Translations under genes and position numbers: made by a program
Notes under the pieces: model-generated
Told to the model about the DNA's origin: nothing
Seen by the model: only the letters and a program-made list of their open reading frames with translations
Database searches by the model: none
Source of the DNA: Croceibacterium soli
GTDB lineage: Bacteria; Pseudomonadota; Alphaproteobacteria; Sphingomonadales; Sphingomonadaceae
Direction: 5' to 3'
Assembly: GCF_009828065.1 (NCBI RefSeq)
Contig: NZ_WTYK01000001.1
Span: 248,001 to 312,000, forward strand
DNA length: 64,000 nt
Part shown: piece by piece, positions 8,906 to 17,534 of the stretch
How the letters are laid out: every line of letters begins with the position of its first letter
Numbering within the stretch: the stretch's first letter is position 1

Positions 8906-9870
8906 GCGAACGTCACCAGCGCCTTGACGAACCCGCCCGGCTTGTCGCGCGTGGCGTCGAGCGCCTCGCTGAGTTGATCCAACGTATAGGTTCCGGTGTA
9001 AAGCGGCGCCGGGTCGAGCCGTCCGGTCGCGACGGCTTCCACCGCCTCGCGCACGCCCTGAAGCTGCACCGCGGGATCGCGCTCATGCGCGTTGATCACG
9101 TCGATCCCCTTCCAGTTCCAGGCCTGCATGTTCACCTGGCGGGGCCCGTCCTGGTGGTAGCCGGCGACCACCAGCTTGCCGCCGAAGCCGACGAGTTCGG
9201 AGGCGAGATCGAGCGGCCATTGCTTGCCGACGCACTCGATCACCCGCTCGCACAGCGCCTCGCCGGTCAACTCCTTCACGCGCTCGATGATCGCCCAGTG
9301 ATCGTCCATCGGGATCGTCTCGGCCGCGCCGTAGCGGCGGGCAAGGCCGAGCGATTCAGGCCGGCGGGAGATGGCGATGACCCGCGCTCCGGCATCGCTG
9401 GCCAGCTTCGTCAGCACGGCCCCGAGAAAGCCGATGCCGACGATCGCCACCGTCTGGCCGGCGCGAATGTCGCTACGGCGAAAGATGTTGAACGCGCAGC
9501 CCAGCGGTTCGCCCGGAAAAGGCCGGCCGTCCAGCTCCGGGGGCAGCTTCACCACCATCGATGCCTTGGCAATGTCGGCTTCGGCGTAGGAGCGGAAGCT
9601 CAGCGCGGCTACCCGGTCGCCGGGCTGCAGCCCTTCGACACCCGGGCCGACCGCGTCGATCTTGCCCCAGCCTTCGTGGCCGAGATCACCCGGCGGGGTG
9701 GGGAACTGCATCCACTCCGGCCCTTCCCAAGGCGTCAGGTTCGACGCGCAGACGCCGCAGCCTTCCAGGCGCACGCGCACTTCGCCCTCGGCGGGCTCGG
9801 GCAGGTCCACGGTCTGCACGGCGAATTGGCGCGGGCCGGTGATCACGGCCGCTTTCATCTGTTCTGTCAT
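8902..9870 (-). CDS. Zinc-dependent alcohol dehydrogenase family (MDR) protein
   Basis: About 322 residues from ATG 9870, placed six bases after the inositol-phosphate synthase stop. A catalytic-domain zinc/His motif is visible (GVCASNLTPWEG, then DLGHEGWGKIDAVG), followed by the nucleotide-binding VGIGFLGAV. The structural-zinc cysteine cluster of classic ADHs is not evident. Homologous MDR enzymes oxidise polyols, scyllo-inosamine-type cyclitols and sorbitol. Clustering with an inositol-1-phosphate synthase and a Gfo/Idh enzyme makes a cyclitol or sugar alcohol a reasonable substrate guess. A further in-frame ATG at 9858 (MKAAVITG) is an alternative start. Confidence 0.83.
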   Translation of the reverse strand: MTEQMKAAVITGPRQFAVQTVDLPEPAEGEVRVRLEGCGVCASNLTPWEGPEWMQFPTPPGDLGHEGWGKIDAVGPGVEGLQPGDRVAALSFRSYAEADIAKASMVVKLPPELDGRPFPGEPLGCAFNIFRRSDIRAGQTVAIVGIGFLGAVLTKLASDAGARVIAISRRPESLGLARRYGAAETIPMDDHWAIIERVKELTGEALCERVIECVGKQWPLDLASELVGFGGKLVVAGYHQDGPRQVNMQAWNWKGIDVINAHERDPAVQLQGVREAVEAVATGRLDPAPLYTGTYTLDQLSEALDATRDKPGGFVKALVTFA

Positions 9871-9875
9871 CTCGT

Positions 9876-10982
9876 TCAGTCGGCAGCGATGAAGTCTTCG
9901 AGCGCGGCCCATGCGGCGTCGTCGGGAATCTGCTCAGGAGGGTGTTTGCAGAAGTACGACGCAGCCGGGTTGACCGGGCCGGCAAGCCCGCGGTCCTGGG
10001 CCAGCTTGGCGCAGCGGATCATATCGATCGCCACGCCGGCCGAGTTCGGGCTGTCCTCCACCGAGAGGCGCAGTTCCAGGTTCATCGGCACGCCGCCGAA
10101 CAACTGCCCTTCCATGCGCAGGAAGCAGACTTTGTTGTCGTTCTGCCAGGCGACATAGTCGGACGGACCGACATGGATGTTCTCGTCACAGATCCGCGAT
10201 GCCGCGACCGACTGCACTGCTTCGGTCTTGGAGACTTTCTTGGAAGCGAGCCGCGTCCGCTCGAGCATATTGAGGAAGTCGGTGTTGCCGCCGGTGTTGA
10301 GCTGGTAGGTCCGGTCCAGCTTCACACCGCGCTTGCGGAACAAGTCGGTCAGCACGCGGTGGACGATCGTGGCGCCGAGCTGAGCCTTGATGTCGTCGCC
10401 GATGATCGGCACGCCGGCCTTGCGGAAGCGATCGGCCCACAGCGGATCGCTGGCGATGAACACCGGGATGTTGTTGACGAAGGCCACGCCGGCTTCGAGC
10501 GCGCACTCGGCGTAGAACTCGCTCGCTTCCTGCGATCCCACCGGCAGATAGTTCATGAGCACGTCGGTTTCGGATTCGCGCAGTGCCGCGACGACGTCGG
10601 CCTTGTCCGGCTGGGGCTCGTCGGCAACGCGGAAGGTGCGGTCGTCGGGGAAGGCGGCCATGTGCTCGGCCACGCCGTCGAGGATCCGGCCCATGCGCAC
10701 TGTGGCGCCGGTGCTTTCCACATTGTCGCAGAACACCGTGGTGCAGTTGGGCTTGGCGAAGATCGCCTCGGCCACGTCCCGCCCGACTTTGCGCTTGTCG
10801 ACGTCCCAGGCGGCGACGACGTGGATGTCGCCCGGTTCGTAACCGCCGAGGTCGTAATGCATCAGCCCGGTCGTGTCGTTGGCTCCGCTGCGGTAATGCG
10901 CGAGGCCCTGGACCAGCGAGCTGGCGCAGTTGCCGACGCCGACCAGCGCCACGTTGATGCCGTGGGGGTTGGGTGACAGCAT
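9876..10982 (-). CDS. ino1: myo-Inositol-1-phosphate synthase (inositol-3-phosphate synthase)
   Basis: A 368-residue enzyme converting glucose 6-phosphate to inositol phosphate by NAD-assisted oxidation, aldol closure and reduction. The N-terminus has the NAD loop VALVGVGNCASSLVQG. The active-site region shows YQLNTGGNTDFLNM, a SKTEAV lysine segment, and DYVAWQNDNKVCF and NLELRLSVEDSPNSAG near the C-terminus, all landmarks of the short prokaryotic (actinobacterial-type) synthase of about 360 residues. Inositol synthesis is uncommon in Proteobacteria, so this gene is the strongest clue to the product of the surrounding cluster. It is the third gene of the minus-strand operon, 24 bases after the glycosidase-like gene. 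Confidence 0.93.
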   Translation of the reverse strand: MLSPNPHGINVALVGVGNCASSLVQGLAHYRSGANDTTGLMHYDLGGYEPGDIHVVAAWDVDKRKVGRDVAEAIFAKPNCTTVFCDNVESTGATVRMGRILDGVAEHMAAFPDDRTFRVADEPQPDKADVVAALRESETDVLMNYLPVGSQEASEFYAECALEAGVAFVNNIPVFIASDPLWADRFRKAGVPIIGDDIKAQLGATIVHRVLTDLFRKRGVKLDRTYQLNTGGNTDFLNMLERTRLASKKVSKTEAVQSVAASRICDENIHVGPSDYVAWQNDNKVCFLRMEGQLFGGVPMNLELRLSVEDSPNSAGVAIDMIRCAKLAQDRGLAGPVNPAASYFCKHPPEQIPDDAAWAALEDFIAAD

Positions 10983-11006
10983 GTCAGGCTCCTTCCTGCG
11001 CTAGGC

Positions 11007-11927
11007 TCATGCGCGGATTTCCTTCTTCACGGGGCTCGCCGGAGCGTAACGGTCGATCATCCAGGCGCAGAAATCGGCGAACGCCTGCGGGTCCTTCGCG
11101 CAGCTCGTGTGGTGCGCCTCGACCCCGAGATGTTCGGGCGTGAAGCAGAAGGTGACCAGCACCTCCAGATCCGCGAGCGCTTCCATCTGCCGGTCGAACC
11201 AGTCGAGCGCGCCGGGGCGGAAGCTGTCGGCCCAGGAAAGGCCGGTGCGCAGCTTCTTCACCCCGAGGTCCTTCATCCAGCGGACCGCATCGTCGAGCCG
11301 CGGATCCTCGAAATGGAACCACTGCATCAGGCCCATCCGGTCGGCATAGCGGGCATAGTGCTCGAGCGCCGGCTTGGGCGTGCCGTCGGCGCGGATCAGG
11401 CCCATGTAGAAATGGCGGTAGTAACTCGATCCCTCGGCCTCGCGGTGGCGGGTCTCGGCGCCCCATTCCTGTGGCAGGTCGAACAGCGAATACCAGTAGA
11501 CGTTCGGCACGCGGTCCAGCAGCAGCTCGGCGGTCTTGTCGATGCCGAACACCTGGACTTCCTCCGCGCCGAAGCTGCCGACGCCGACTTCGGTGGCCCA
11601 GATGGGCTTGTCGGGAACGACCGCCTCGATCTCGGCGATCTTGTCCGGCCAGGCGTGGATCGGCCACAGGTTCCAGTCGAGCGGGAAGCCATGCACCGCT
11701 ACCACGTCGACATGGTCGAGCGCGCCGTGCCCGCGCATCCGCTGCACCCAGTGCGCATCGATCGGCGACATTCCGCCGAGCACGCGGGTCACGTCGGGGT
11801 TCATTTCCGCGATCGCACTCCCGGCGCGGATCACGGTGTCGGCATAGATGGACCAGTCCGGGTCAAGCTCCGGGTTCCAGTGAGACTTGTTGTTCGGCTC
11901 GTTCCAGATCATCGCGGCTTCGATCAC
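11007..11927 (-). CDS. Glycoside hydrolase clan A-like barrel, apparently circularly permuted
   Basis: A 306-residue protein resembling GH39/GH5-type (beta/alpha)8 glycosidases, but with the barrel parts out of order. IWNEPNN, the acid/base motif that normally ends strand 4, is at residues 7-13 (Glu10). The probable nucleophile motif WATEVGVGS follows at about 110-118 (Glu113), and strand 8 lies near YWYSLFD. Residues about 213-295 then resemble the usual N-terminal half of such enzymes: MKDLGVKKLRTGLSW, a WFDRQMEAL helix, VLVTFCFTPEHLG, and FADFCAWMIDRYAP. The ATG overlaps the upstream methyltransferase stop (ATGA), so the start is well placed. There is no signal peptide, so it is cytoplasmic. 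Activity on a cluster intermediate is possible; substrate unknown. Confidence 0.72.
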   Translation of the reverse strand: MIEAAMIWNEPNNKSHWNPELDPDWSIYADTVIRAGSAIAEMNPDVTRVLGGMSPIDAHWVQRMRGHGALDHVDVVAVHGFPLDWNLWPIHAWPDKIAEIEAVVPDKPIWATEVGVGSFGAEEVQVFGIDKTAELLLDRVPNVYWYSLFDLPQEWGAETRHREAEGSSYYRHFYMGLIRADGTPKPALEHYARYADRMGLMQWFHFEDPRLDDAVRWMKDLGVKKLRTGLSWADSFRPGALDWFDRQMEALADLEVLVTFCFTPEHLGVEAHHTSCAKDPQAFADFCAWMIDRYAPASPVKKEIRA

Positions 11928-12748
11928 GCCGCACCCCCTTTCGCTGGATAGACGGCCGCTGGCCCATACTTCCCGTAAGGCACGGGCGCGACGCGGCAGA
12001 GATAGACTTCGGGTTCGGGATTGGCCTCGATGGTGAAGCCGGCGGCGCGCAGCATCGCCTGGCTGCAGGCCGCGTTAGGCGCCCACCAGTTTGTCCAGTC
12101 GTGCGCGAACTCGCGCTCGATGAAGTGCATCTTGGGGTAGGCCGGGTTGTCGAAGTAGTCGGGCGGCTGGGTCGTACCCGGCTTGTGGAACGGGTGATCC
12201 TCGGGGACCTGCAGCACCGCGTCCGTGCCCTGCTGCATCGTCTGAAACAGCATCGTGTCGCCCGCGACATGCTCGCGGATCAGGTCCAGCGCCAGCAGCG
12301 GGTGGCGCAAGTGGTAGAGCACCCCCATGAAGATCACGAGGTCGAATGTCTCCCCGAGCGCGCCGACGTCGTAGACCGAAAGGTTGCGGTACTCGATGTC
12401 CGGAAAGCCGAGCGTGCGGGAGGCGAGCCGCGCCTGATCGAGATAGCGGTCGTCGCTGTCGATGCCGAGCACGCGCTCCGCGCCGCGCTTCTTCATCTCG
12501 ATGGAATAGAAGCCCGCGTTGCAGCCGATGTCGAGCACCGACTTGCCCGTGAGGTCCTCCGGCAGGGCATCGGCGAAGCGGCGGAACTTGAAGTTCGGGT
12601 AATCGCCCAGGAAATGCTCGGGCGCGGTCATGATCCCGTGGCCGAGATCGATGTTTTGGAACCACGGGCCGAGCGCTTCCACTTGCGCGCGCAAGTGGGT
12701 CGCTTCGTCCCGGCGGATGTCTGTCGCTGTCGCGCGGCTGGCGCTCAT
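11924..12748 (-). CDS. SAM-dependent methyltransferase, CmoB-like
   Basis: A 274-residue class I methyltransferase. The SAM-binding motif I is SVLDIGCNAGFYSIEMKKRG (70-89), followed by the acidic VLGIDSDD (93-100) and motif IV-like FDLVIFMGVLYHLRHPLLAL. The WFQNIDLGHGIMTAPEHFLGD segment before the Rossmann core resembles CmoB-type proteins. From memory, close relatives carry the label TIGR04290-family methyltransferase and occur beside glycosyltransferase clusters; I could not check this. It is the first gene of the minus-strand operon and overlaps the glycosidase-like gene by four bases. It probably O-methylates or otherwise alkylates a sugar or cyclitol, rather than tRNA. Confidence 0.78.
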   Translation of the reverse strand: MSASRATATDIRRDEATHLRAQVEALGPWFQNIDLGHGIMTAPEHFLGDYPNFKFRRFADALPEDLTGKSVLDIGCNAGFYSIEMKKRGAERVLGIDSDDRYLDQARLASRTLGFPDIEYRNLSVYDVGALGETFDLVIFMGVLYHLRHPLLALDLIREHVAGDTMLFQTMQQGTDAVLQVPEDHPFHKPGTTQPPDYFDNPAYPKMHFIEREFAHDWTNWWAPNAACSQAMLRAAGFTIEANPEPEVYLCRVAPVPYGKYGPAAVYPAKGGAA

Positions 12749-13124
12749 GTTGCCCCCTCGTTCGAAGCCTTGGTTCGTTCGCCCCGTCCAGCGATACGGC
12801 GGTTCATGGCCGGACCGGCTGGGGCCGCGGCATTGCGGATCGGCAAGATCGTGGCGGCTGCGATGATCGTCGTCCCCTGTTGCTGCACAGCGTTCGCCGC
12901 CGGAGCACCGGGGCAGCTTCTACAAAGCATGGGAACAACAAATGTTCCGATATCTTCTTGGACACACGGGGGCTGCGGGAACTTAGAGGAAGAAGAAGCA
13001 TTTCCGGCAATGAACCAACCCAGACGATTCCACTAACATAAGTTACATCCGCAGGCGTTCGGCCTCGCCGCAGTAATCCAAGTGTCCACGGGCCGCCATC
13101 TCGTTAGCAATCACAGGGGAATTA
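12749..13124. promoter_or_regulatory. Divergent promoter region between the two glycoconjugate operons
   Basis: This 376-base stretch separates the minus-strand cyclitol operon from the plus-strand glycosyltransferase operon, and no convincing gene lies in it. It holds a dyad at 12932-12948 (GGAACA, five bases, TGTTCC) and a shorter one at 13034-13045 (TAAC, four bases, GTTA). The 100 bases before ATG 13125 are less GC-rich than the genes, as expected for a promoter. Confidence 0.5.
12932..12948. promoter_or_regulatory. Dyad GGAACA-N5-TGTTCC
   Basis: A perfect six-base inverted repeat with a five-base spacer in the divergent promoter. It also reads GAAC-N7-GTTC, a spacing similar to alphaproteobacterial LexA half-sites, but the same dyad could serve another dimeric regulator. 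It lies about 180 bases before both operon starts. Confidence 0.3.
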
Positions 13125-14240
13125 ATGACGGAGACAGTCCTTGTCACAGGCGGAGCGGGATTTATTGGCAGAACGGTCTGCGATGAACTACTTCGCCGGG
13201 GCAACCGAGTTCGCGTGCTCGACAGCCTGATCGAGCAGGTTCATGGGCATGCCGGGGTGCCCGACACTCTTTCATCCGAAGTCGAATTCATTCGCGCCGA
13301 CGCCCGCGACGGCGACCGGGTCTCTGAAGCGCTGCGCGGCGTGGACAGCGTCGTGCACCTGGCGGCCGAAGTCGGCGTCGGCCAGTCAATGTACGAAGTG
13401 GAGCGATACACCTCCACCAACGATGTCGGCACGGCCGTGCTGTTCGAGCGCCTGATCGACAATCCCGTGCGGCGGGTGGTCACCGCTTCGTCGATGAGCA
13501 TCTATGGCGAAGGCCTCTACCGCACCGAGGATGGTGCGATGGTGGAGGACGCAGCTCGCAGCACCTTGCGCGACGGCCAGGCCCAGTGGGACCCGGTCGA
13601 CGACGAAGGCCGTCCGCTCGTGCCGGTCGCGACGCCCGAATGGAAGCGGCCGAGCCTCTCTTCGATCTATGCGCTGAACAAGTATGTCCAGGAGCGCATC
13701 ACCCATATCATGGGCCGGCCTTACGGGATCGAGAGCGTCTGCCTGCGCCTGTTCAACGTCTATGGTCCCGGTCAGGCGCTGTCCAATCCCTACACCGGCG
13801 TGCTGGCGATCTTCGCCTCGCGCCTGATGAACGGCCAGCCGCCGATGATCTTCGAAGACGGGGAGCAGCGCCGCGACTTCGTGCACGTGCGCGACGTGGC
13901 GCGGGCGTTCGCGGACGCGCTGATCAAGCCCGAAGCCGTGGGCGGCACGTTCAACATCGGGTCCGGCCAGGATCGTTCGGTCCGCGAAGTGGCCGCGGAG
14001 CTCGCCCGGGCGATGGGGCGCAACAGCATCGAGGCGGAGATCGTCGGCAAGGCGCGTACGGGCGACATCCGCCACTGCTTCTGCGACCCCACCCTCGCGC
14101 GCGAGACGCTCGGCTTCGAAGCGCGCGAGGACTTCGCGGAACGGCTCGCCGAACTGGCCGAGTGGGTCTCCGGCCAGACGGCCGAGGACCGCGTCACCCA
14201 TGCACGCAGCGAGCTCGAAGCCCGCGGGCTGGTCGCATGA
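13125..14240 (+). CDS. NAD-dependent sugar-nucleotide epimerase/dehydratase (extended SDR)
   Basis: A 371-residue extended short-chain dehydrogenase. TGGAGFIG at 8-15 binds NAD, TASSMSIYG (120-128) carries the catalytic Ser, and YALNK (Tyr182, Lys186) is the catalytic pair. The substrate-binding lobe has LRLFNVYGPGQ and GEQRRDFVHVRD, as in UDP-glucose 4-epimerase-like enzymes. Which UDP-sugar it handles cannot be read. It is the first gene of the seven-gene plus-strand operon, and its stop overlaps the next ATG by four bases. Confidence 0.87.
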   Translation: MTETVLVTGGAGFIGRTVCDELLRRGNRVRVLDSLIEQVHGHAGVPDTLSSEVEFIRADARDGDRVSEALRGVDSVVHLAAEVGVGQSMYEVERYTSTNDVGTAVLFERLIDNPVRRVVTASSMSIYGEGLYRTEDGAMVEDAARSTLRDGQAQWDPVDDEGRPLVPVATPEWKRPSLSSIYALNKYVQERITHIMGRPYGIESVCLRLFNVYGPGQALSNPYTGVLAIFASRLMNGQPPMIFEDGEQRRDFVHVRDVARAFADALIKPEAVGGTFNIGSGQDRSVREVAAELARAMGRNSIEAEIVGKARTGDIRHCFCDPTLARETLGFEAREDFAERLAELAEWVSGQTAEDRVTHARSELEARGLVA

Positions 14241-15319
14241 TCGAAGGCCGCCCCAAGACGATCCTGGTGACCGGCGGGGCCGGCTTCGTCGGCTCCAACC
14301 TGGCAGACCGCCTGGCGGCGCAGGGCCACCGGGTGCGGGTGCTGGATGCGCTCAGCCGCCCGGGCGTCGAAGCGAACCTGGAATGGCTGACCGGCCGCCA
14401 TGGCGACTTGATCGAGCCGGTCATCGCCAATGTGCGCGACGCCGGCCGGGTGAGCGACGCCGTCGGAGGCGTGGATGCCGTGTTCCACTTCGCCGCACAG
14501 GTGGCGGTGACGACCAGCATGGTCGATCCGCGCGACGACTTGGAGATCAACATCGGCGGCACGTTCAACGTGCTCGAAGCCGTGCGCGCGCAGTGCCCGT
14601 CCGCGCCGGTGATCTTCGCCTCGACCAACAAGGTCTACGGCGATCTCGCCGAGGTGGGCATGCGCTCCAGCCAGAACGGCTATGTTCCGGCGGACGGAGA
14701 GCTGGCGCGGCGAGGCGTGTCGGAGCGCCAGCCGCTGGACTTCCACACGCCTTACGGCTGCTCCAAGGGCGCGGCCGACCAGTACGTGCTCGATTACGCC
14801 CGCAGCTACGGCATGCGCGCGGCGGTATTCCGGATGAGCTGCATCTACGGCCAGCGGCAGCAGGGCACCGAGGACCAGGGCTGGGTCGCCCACTTCCTGA
14901 TCCGCGCCCTGCAGGGGGAGCCGATCACCTTGTTCGGCGACGGCGAGCAGGTGCGGGACATCTGCGACGTGGCCGACACCTGCGACGCCTATCTGGCCGC
15001 CCTTGCGCAGATCGACAGCATCTCGGGCCGCGCGTTCAACTGGGGCGGCGGGCCGGCCAACGCCGTGAGCTTGCTGAACCTGCTGGAGGAAGTCGGCGTC
15101 ATCCTCGGCCGCGCGCCGCGGATCACGTTCGCCGATTGGCGCCCCGGGGACCAGCGCTGGTTCGTCGCCGACACGCGCGCCGCCGATGCCGCGCTGGGCC
15201 TGGCTCCGCGCAAGCCGTGGCGCCAAGGCGTGCGCGACCTGCTCGACTGGCTGGCGGCGGAGCGTGGCCTCGCAGCCTCGCCTGCGGCCACGCAGCCGAT
15301 CCGGGCGGCGGCCGTATGA
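14237..15319 (+). CDS. NAD-dependent epimerase similar to CDP-paratose/tyvelose 2-epimerase
   Basis: A 360-residue extended SDR starting at the ATG that overlaps the previous stop. VTGGAGFVGS (11-20) is the NAD loop and PYGCSKGAADQYVLDY contains Tyr173 and Lys177. The long stretch from FRMSCIYGQRQ to GTEDQGWVAHF (about 198-220) is characteristic of the CDP-paratose 2-epimerase group, which inverts C2 through a keto intermediate; STNKVYG (129-135) also fits. Substrate identity is a guess, since no CDP-sugar genes are nearby. It probably supplies an epimerised sugar donor for the glycosyltransferases that follow. Confidence 0.85.
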   Translation: MIEGRPKTILVTGGAGFVGSNLADRLAAQGHRVRVLDALSRPGVEANLEWLTGRHGDLIEPVIANVRDAGRVSDAVGGVDAVFHFAAQVAVTTSMVDPRDDLEINIGGTFNVLEAVRAQCPSAPVIFASTNKVYGDLAEVGMRSSQNGYVPADGELARRGVSERQPLDFHTPYGCSKGAADQYVLDYARSYGMRAAVFRMSCIYGQRQQGTEDQGWVAHFLIRALQGEPITLFGDGEQVRDICDVADTCDAYLAALAQIDSISGRAFNWGGGPANAVSLLNLLEEVGVILGRAPRITFADWRPGDQRWFVADTRAADAALGLAPRKPWRQGVRDLLDWLAAERGLAASPAATQPIRAAAV

Positions 15320-16425
15320 TGGCCGGCGGCCGGCTCAACATCCTGATGACGGCCGATGCGGTCGGCGGGGTCTGGCAATATGCCACGGACCTCTCAGCCG
15401 GGCTAACGGCCGCGGGGCACCGGGTGACGCTTGCCGTGCTCGGCCCGGCGCCATCCGCATCGCTGCGGGCCAGGGCAGAGGAAATCCCCGGCGTGCGGCT
15501 TGTCGAAACCGGCCTGCCGCTCGACTGGCTTTCCGCGGGCCCTGAGCCGGTAAGCCGGGCCGCGGAAGCCATCGCCGCCCTCGCCGCCGAGGAGCGAGCC
15601 GACCTCGTGCACTGCAACTCCCCCGCGCTTGCCGGAGCCGCACGGTTCCCGGCTCCCGTGATCGCGGTATCGCACGGCTGCGTCGCCACCTGGTGGCAGG
15701 CCGCCCGTGCGGAGCCGCTTGCGCCGGATTTCCACTGGCACCGCGACATGACGCGCAGCGGGCTGCTGGCCGCCGAAACGGTGGTGGCACCCAGCGCCAG
15801 CCACGCGCGGATCGTGCAGCGGGTCTACGGCCTGCCCGAGTGCCCTCTCGTGGTCCACAACGGCCGACCCGAGGCCGAGCCATCGGCGACCGAAGGCGTG
15901 ACCCTTCGCAGCGCTCTCACCGTCGGCCGGCTGTGGGACGACGTGAAAGGCGCGCGGCTGCTGGACGATGTTGCCGCGCGCCTCGACATTCCGTTCCTCG
16001 CCGCTGGCGCGCTGCGCGGCCCGCATGGGGAGGAGTTCATGCCCCGGCACCTGCGCGCGCTGGGGCAACTCGACGGCAACGAGCTGCCCGCGCTGCTCGG
16101 GCTGCGCCCGGTGTTCGTTTCCGCGGCGACATTCGAGCCGTTCGGGCTGGCAGTGCTGGAGGCGGCTTCCGCCGGATGTGCCTTGGTCCTGTCCGACATT
16201 CCCACGTTCCGTGAACTGTGGGACGGTGCGGCGATCTTCGTCCCGCCGAGCGACGCGGCGGGCTTCGCCGAGGCGATCGGCTCGATCGTCGACGATCCGC
16301 CGCGCCGCCGGGCGCTTGGCGAGGCAGCGGCACAGCGCGCCTCCCGCTTTACTCCCGGCGCCACGGCGCGGGGCATGGCGGCGATCTACCGCAGCGTGCT
16401 GCAGCCGACGGAGGCCGCGGCATGA
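15316..16425 (+). CDS. Glycosyltransferase family 4 (GT-B fold)
   Basis: A 369-residue GT-B glycosyltransferase. The N-terminal acceptor domain starts ILMTADAVGGVWQYATDLSAGL. The C-terminal donor domain includes VGRLWDDVKGARLLDDV and the GT4 nucleotide-sugar motif FVSAATFEPFGLAVLEAASAG, with the E-x7-E pattern. ATG 15316 overlaps the preceding stop; a second ATG follows directly at 15319. No membrane helix is seen, so it is probably cytoplasmic or peripheral. It should transfer a sugar from a nucleotide donor to the growing conjugate. It differs from the three CgeB-like transferases that follow. Confidence 0.87.
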   Translation: MMAGGRLNILMTADAVGGVWQYATDLSAGLTAAGHRVTLAVLGPAPSASLRARAEEIPGVRLVETGLPLDWLSAGPEPVSRAAEAIAALAAEERADLVHCNSPALAGAARFPAPVIAVSHGCVATWWQAARAEPLAPDFHWHRDMTRSGLLAAETVVAPSASHARIVQRVYGLPECPLVVHNGRPEAEPSATEGVTLRSALTVGRLWDDVKGARLLDDVAARLDIPFLAAGALRGPHGEEFMPRHLRALGQLDGNELPALLGLRPVFVSAATFEPFGLAVLEAASAGCALVLSDIPTFRELWDGAAIFVPPSDAAGFAEAIGSIVDDPPRRRALGEAAAQRASRFTPGATARGMAAIYRSVLQPTEAAA

Positions 16426-17534
16426 GGATCGCCTACTTCACCCACTCGCTCGCCTCGTGCTGGAATCACGGCAACGCCCACTTCTTGCGCGGCGTGCTCG
16501 ACGAGCTGATCGTCCGCGGCCACGAGGTCACGGCGTTCGAGCCTGCCGGTGCCTGGAGCCTCGAGAACTTGCTTGCGGATCACGGTGAGCGAGGCCTCGA
16601 CGCCTATCGCTCCAAATACCCACGGCTGTCCTCCCAAACCTTCGGCGCGGATGCCGATCTGGCGGAGCTGGTGGACGGCGCCGACCTCGTCATCGTTCAC
16701 GAGTGGAACGAGCCGGCGCTGATCGCCCGTCTCGGCGCCCTGCGCAAGGCCGGCGCACCCTTCCAGCTCCTGTTCCACGACACCCATCACCGCGCGGTGA
16801 GCGCCCCGAAGGAGATGGAGGCCTTCGACCTCTCCGGTTACGATGGCGTGCTCGCGTTCGGCGAGACGCTGTCCCAGGTCTACCGCCAGCGTGGCTGGGC
16901 CGATCGGGTCTGGACCTGGCACGAGGCGGCCGATCTCAGGCGCTTCCACCCACCCGCGCAGGAAGGCCCGCGCGAAGGGCTGGTGTGGATCGGCAACTGG
17001 GGCGACGGGGAGCGCAGCGAAGAGCTCGAACGCTTCCTGCTGGCTCCGGCGAAGGCGGCCGGCCTGCCGCTCGACATCTACGGCGTGCGCTATTCCGAAG
17101 AGGCGCTGGCGACGCTGGAGCGATACGGCGCCGGCTATAACGGCTGGGCTCCCAACGCAGGCGCGCCAGAAATTTTCGCGCGCCACCTCGCGACCGTGCA
17201 CGTCCCGCGCCGCTACTACGCGACGATCCTGCCCGGCATTCCCACGATCCGCGTGTTCGAGGCGCTCGCCTGCGGCATCCCGCTCGTCTCCGCCCCGTGG
17301 GACGATGCCGAGGGCCTGTTCCGGCCGGGGACCGACTACCTCGTGGGACGAGACGGCGTCGAGATGGAGCGCCACTTGCGCGCCCTCGCCGCCGACCCGG
17401 AACTGCGCGCGGAACTGGCGGCCAATGGCCTCGAGACGATCCGCGCCCGCCACACTTGCGCCCACCGCGCCGACGAGCTGCTCGCCATCGTCGAGGAGCT
17501 GACTCCCGCAATTCCGGCAAGGAAAATCGCGTGA
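16422..17534 (+). CDS. CgeB-like glycosyltransferase 1
   Basis: A 370-residue GT-B type protein of the Glyco_trans_1_2/CgeB-like group. The N-terminus (MRIAYFTHSLASCWNHGNAH followed by a RGHEVTAFEP strand) matches the starts of the next two genes, so the three are tandem paralogues. The C-terminal donor half contains GIPTIRVFEALACGIPLVSAPWDD, the usual E-containing nucleotide-sugar site. Its ATG overlaps the GT4 stop by four bases. Sugar and acceptor are unknown; successive transferases suggest several sugars are added to one scaffold. Confidence 0.82.
   Translation: MRIAYFTHSLASCWNHGNAHFLRGVLDELIVRGHEVTAFEPAGAWSLENLLADHGERGLDAYRSKYPRLSSQTFGADADLAELVDGADLVIVHEWNEPALIARLGALRKAGAPFQLLFHDTHHRAVSAPKEMEAFDLSGYDGVLAFGETLSQVYRQRGWADRVWTWHEAADLRRFHPPAQEGPREGLVWIGNWGDGERSEELERFLLAPAKAAGLPLDIYGVRYSEEALATLERYGAGYNGWAPNAGAPEIFARHLATVHVPRRYYATILPGIPTIRVFEALACGIPLVSAPWDDAEGLFRPGTDYLVGRDGVEMERHLRALAADPELRAELAANGLETIRARHTCAHRADELLAIVEELTPAIPARKIA

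Noticed and set aside
10984-11667. Alternative minus-strand frame overlapping the glycosidase-like gene
   Set aside because: Considered because the barrel seems permuted, but this frame lacks glycosidase motifs and is a shadow of the real one.
13586-14236. Upstream in-frame extension of the second epimerase gene
   Set aside because: It lies wholly inside the first epimerase in another frame; the ATGA overlap at 14237 gives a proper start. The same reasoning applies to the other operon genes with long upstream frames.
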